Origin: Gemmatimonadaceae bacterium
Lineage (GTDB): Bacteria; Gemmatimonadota; Gemmatimonadetes; Gemmatimonadales; Gemmatimonadaceae
Reading direction: 5' to 3'
Length of the DNA: 8,266 nt
Assembly (NCBI GenBank): GCA_013820975.1
Contig: JACDHQ010000069.1
Coordinates: forward strand, 1 to 8,266
Positions 6,251 through 8,266 of the stretch are shown piece by piece. The notes under the pieces were generated by a model that was not told the origin of the DNA, made no database searches, and was given only the letters and a program-made list of their open reading frames with translations. How positions within the stretch are numbered: position 1 is the stretch's first letter; every line of letters starts with the position of its first letter. Both the position numbers and the translations under genes were made by a program.

Positions 6251-7458
6251 CGCCCTGCCGCGCGCCACGTGCGCAGCCGCCTGATACTCCAGATCCCCAG
6301 CGCCGGCCCAATGGCAAGAATCGGAAATGCCCACGGCCACCCCACCCGCTCGACGAGCGGCGGAATCACCTGGATCGTCACCGTCGTCAACAGGAAGCCG
6401 ATCGACGTCTGGATGGTGAGCGCCGTCCCGACCGCGTGCGGCGGCACACTCTCCGTGACCAGCACCGAGAACTGCGCGCTGTCGGCAATCACGAAGAATC
6501 CCCACACCAGCGCAATGGGTGCGACCAGCCACCACGACGCGCCGAAGGTGAAGCCGATCAGCAGCGCACAGGCGCCGCTTGCCGCCATCGCGATCGTGAC
6601 CAGTCGCTCACGGCCGAGCCGGTCGGACGCGAGCCCGCCCCAGACGCATCCTGCCCCACCGACGGCGATCACGCCGAACGACAGCGCGCTCACGATGCGA
6701 AGGTCGGCCACCTCGGTCCCCTGCGCCGCAGCGCGCGCAGCAGCACTCGCAGCCAGGAAGGCAGGAATCCACGCCCAGAAGCTGTACAGCTCGAACATGT
6801 GCCCCAGGTAGCCGCCGGTCGCAAGGCGCCACTTCTGCTCGCGCACGATCGTCCCGGCAAGGCTCCAGGAGAATGGCCGCGGCGGAAACGGATACGGACC
6901 CTCGCGGTAGCCGAACATGACGAGTGCCGCCGCGAGCACCGCTGCGGCACTCGTCGCCAGCGTCACGCCGGTGATTCCGGCGTCTGGCAAGGCATTAACC
7001 AGGTAGGGCGATGCCTTGCCTATCGTCAACGCGCCCACCACCACACCTACGGCGAGCCCGCGCCGCGCCTGGAACCAGGTGGCGGCCATCTTCATCGCCG
7101 GCGGATAGACGCCGGCGAGAAAGAACCCGGTCGCCGCGCGGGCCATCACCGCCCCTTCGAAGCCGGCAGCCTGCAGCAACGCGGCATTGGCGATCGCACC
7201 GAGAATGGCAGAACACGCGAAGAGCCATCGCGCTGCGATGATGTCGGCGAGGTTGAGCATCGCCGACACCGCGGTGCCGGCGACGAACCCGAGCTGCACC
7301 GCGGTCGTCAGCCAGCCGACTTGCGACGAGTCGAGCGACCACAGACTCTGCAACCGCGGGCCGACGGCGGTGCCGGCCATCCAGAGCGACATGCCGAGCA
7401 GCTCGGCGATCGCCAGGAGGGTGAGCGCGCGCCACCGCCCGGGATGCGTATCGCTCAT
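6247..7458 (-). CDS. MFS transporter embedded in the nucleoside-type ABC operon
   Basis: This 403-residue protein has a hydrophobic pattern fitting twelve transmembrane helices. It begins with AIAELLGMSLWMAGTAVGP (16-34) and has VGWLTTAVQLGFVAGT at 47-62 and LAGVYPPAMKMAATWFQ at 114-130. The loop GGLASDRLGRER at 274-285 is the motif-A copy of the second half, supporting the MFS call. I recognise the general family but not a characterised substrate. Its ATG (7458) overlaps the stop of the ABC ATPase gene as ATGA, and its own TGA (6247-6249) overlaps the first permease start in the same way, so it is part of the operon and probably translationally coupled. No Shine-Dalgarno site is seen. Its position suggests a substrate related to the ABC importer, for example import by a second route or export of a by-product; this is inference. 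Confidence 0.9.
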   Translation of the reverse strand: MSDTHPGRWRALTLLAIAELLGMSLWMAGTAVGPRLQSLWSLDSSQVGWLTTAVQLGFVAGTAVSAMLNLADIIAARWLFACSAILGAIANAALLQAAGFEGAVMARAATGFFLAGVYPPAMKMAATWFQARRGLAVGVVVGALTIGKASPYLVNALPDAGITGVTLATSAAAVLAAALVMFGYREGPYPFPPRPFSWSLAGTIVREQKWRLATGGYLGHMFELYSFWAWIPAFLAASAAARAAAQGTEVADLRIVSALSFGVIAVGGAGCVWGGLASDRLGRERLVTIAMAASGACALLIGFTFGASWWLVAPIALVWGFFVIADSAQFSVLVTESVPPHAVGTALTIQTSIGFLLTTVTIQVIPPLVERVGWPWAFPILAIGPALGIWSIRRLRTWRAAGR

Positions 7459-8266
7459 GCGATACCGAGCATCGCGCGGCCCACCGCGTCACGGTCGCGT
7501 GCACACTCCCGCACCCGCCCGTCGTGTACGACGAGGACGCGGTCGGCGACGGCGATCACCTCGTCGAGGTCGGCCGAGTACATCACCACCACGGCGCCTG
7601 CGCCGGCAGCCTCGCGCAGGCGCTCCCGGACGAACGCAGCCGCGCGCACGTCGAGCCCGCGCGTCGGATTCTCCGCGACGACGAGCGCCGGTGCACCGGC
7701 CAGCTCGCGCGCGACGACGAGCCGCTGCTGGTTGCCACCACTGAGGACGAGCAGCGGCAGCTGGGCCATCGACGGATGGTCGGTGGGGCCGCGTACGTCG
7801 TACGCAGCAACGAGCGCGTCGGCCCGCTCGCGCCAGGCGGTCCAGCGCATCATCCCGCGTCGCGCGCCCGCATCGCGAAGGGCAATGTTCTCGGCCAGCG
7901 ACAGCTCGGCGATGACGGCATCGCGATGGCGGTCCTCGGGGATGAAGCCGATGCTGCCGGGAAGCTCGATCGTGCCGCTGTCGGGCACGAGCCGGCCGGC
8001 GAGCAGCAGCAGCAGGAGGTGATGGCCCGCCCCCTCGACGCCGGCGACACCGGTGATCTCGCCTCCAGCGATGGTCAGCGTGGCGTCGGCGATGCGTTCG
8101 CGCGCGCGGTGGATGGAGACGGATTGGAGACTCGCGACGACCGCAGGTGCCGGATGGATGGCGGCTGCCGGCGCTTGCGCGCTGTCGGTGGCGCCATGCG
8201 TCACGCGCGACGCGCCCACCTCGGGCGCATCGATCAGCCGATCCGCTTCGCCAAGCATCGCTGCTG
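7455..8266 (-). CDS. nucleoside-type ABC transporter ATP-binding protein, C-terminal domain (partial), NupO/YufO-like
   Basis: The gene runs off the right edge; the visible 269 codons are the interdomain linker and second nucleotide-binding domain of a tandem-domain ATPase. Numbering from the ATG at 8258, the linker covers about 1-45. The Walker A region reads GVAGVEGAGHHLLLL at 70-84 and lacks the GK[ST] core. FIPEDRHRDAVIAELSLAENIAL (105-127), the signature LSGGNQQR (172-179) and PTRGLDV (198-204) are typical of the family. At the Walker B end the usual Asp-Glu pair reads Glu196-Asn197, and the H-loop position reads YSADLDE. Loss of these residues is common in the second domain of BMP-class ATPases, so hydrolysis is probably carried by the first domain, outside the window. 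The frame is open through 8266, so the ATG at 8258 is internal: the adjoining AAMLGEA matches the end of a first domain. Confidence 0.92.
   Translation of the reverse strand, partial: AAMLGEADRLIDAPEVGASRVTHGATDSAQAPAAAIHPAPAVVASLQSVSIHRARERIADATLTIAGGEITGVAGVEGAGHHLLLLLLAGRLVPDSGTIELPGSIGFIPEDRHRDAVIAELSLAENIALRDAGARRGMMRWTAWRERADALVAAYDVRGPTDHPSMAQLPLLVLSGGNQQRLVVARELAGAPALVVAENPTRGLDVRAAAFVRERLREAAGAGAVVVMYSADLDEVIAVADRVLVVHDGRVRECARDRDAVGRAMLGIA

Noticed and set aside
5136..6317. 393-codon minus-strand open frame overlapping the first permease
   Set aside because: Same strand but a different frame from the permease. The product is Arg/Gly/His-rich and has none of the membrane character or motifs of the true frame.
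5018..6811. 597-codon plus-strand open frame
   Set aside because: Antisense to both permeases and part of the MFS gene, which have clear family motifs on the other strand. Its composition is low-complexity Arg/Asp/His-rich.
6436..8022. 528-codon plus-strand open frame
   Set aside because: Antisense to the MFS and ABC ATPase genes. No recognisable domain, and composition typical of a shadow frame.

Overview
The window is a GC-rich bacterial stretch. Almost every third codon position is G or C, most genes lack a clear Shine-Dalgarno site, and long spurious open frames run antisense to the real genes. Composition and gene families suggest a Gemmatimonadota-like or other high-GC Gram-negative soil or environmental bacterium. 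That is an inference: no rRNA or marker gene is present.

Layout, left to right. (1) Positions 1-278 hold a short minus-strand fragment that resembles the last strands of an outer-membrane beta-barrel, then about 75 bases with a small hairpin. (2) Positions 279-3068 hold a two-gene minus-strand operon: a UMF1/Atg22-like MFS transporter followed, after 3 bases, by a PlsC-type glycerolipid acyltransferase with a membrane-anchored C-terminal extension. (3) Positions 3106-4011 hold a divergent plus-strand gene for a putative lipoprotein of unknown function. (4) Positions 4012-4242 are a convergent intergenic region carrying an inverted array of ATCCGGG/CCCGGAT repeats. The array can fold into a long hairpin with a T-tract. 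(5) Positions 4243-8266 hold a minus-strand operon running in from the right edge: the C-terminal part of a tandem-domain ABC ATPase, then a 12-helix MFS transporter, then two ABC permeases of the BMP (nucleoside/purine, NupOPQ/YufOPQ-like) class.

In the right-hand operon the ATPase and two permeases should form a nucleoside-type ABC importer. Its BMP lipoprotein and the first ATPase domain are expected beyond position 8266. The unusual point is the MFS gene inserted between ATPase and permease, with a 4-base ATGA stop/start overlap on both sides. The left-hand pair (MFS carrier plus acyltransferase) recalls the LplT-Aas lysophospholipid salvage pair of enterobacteria, but with unrelated or only distantly related proteins. 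This is the most testable functional hypothesis in the window. I saw no RNA genes, CRISPR array, insertion sequence or phage genes.
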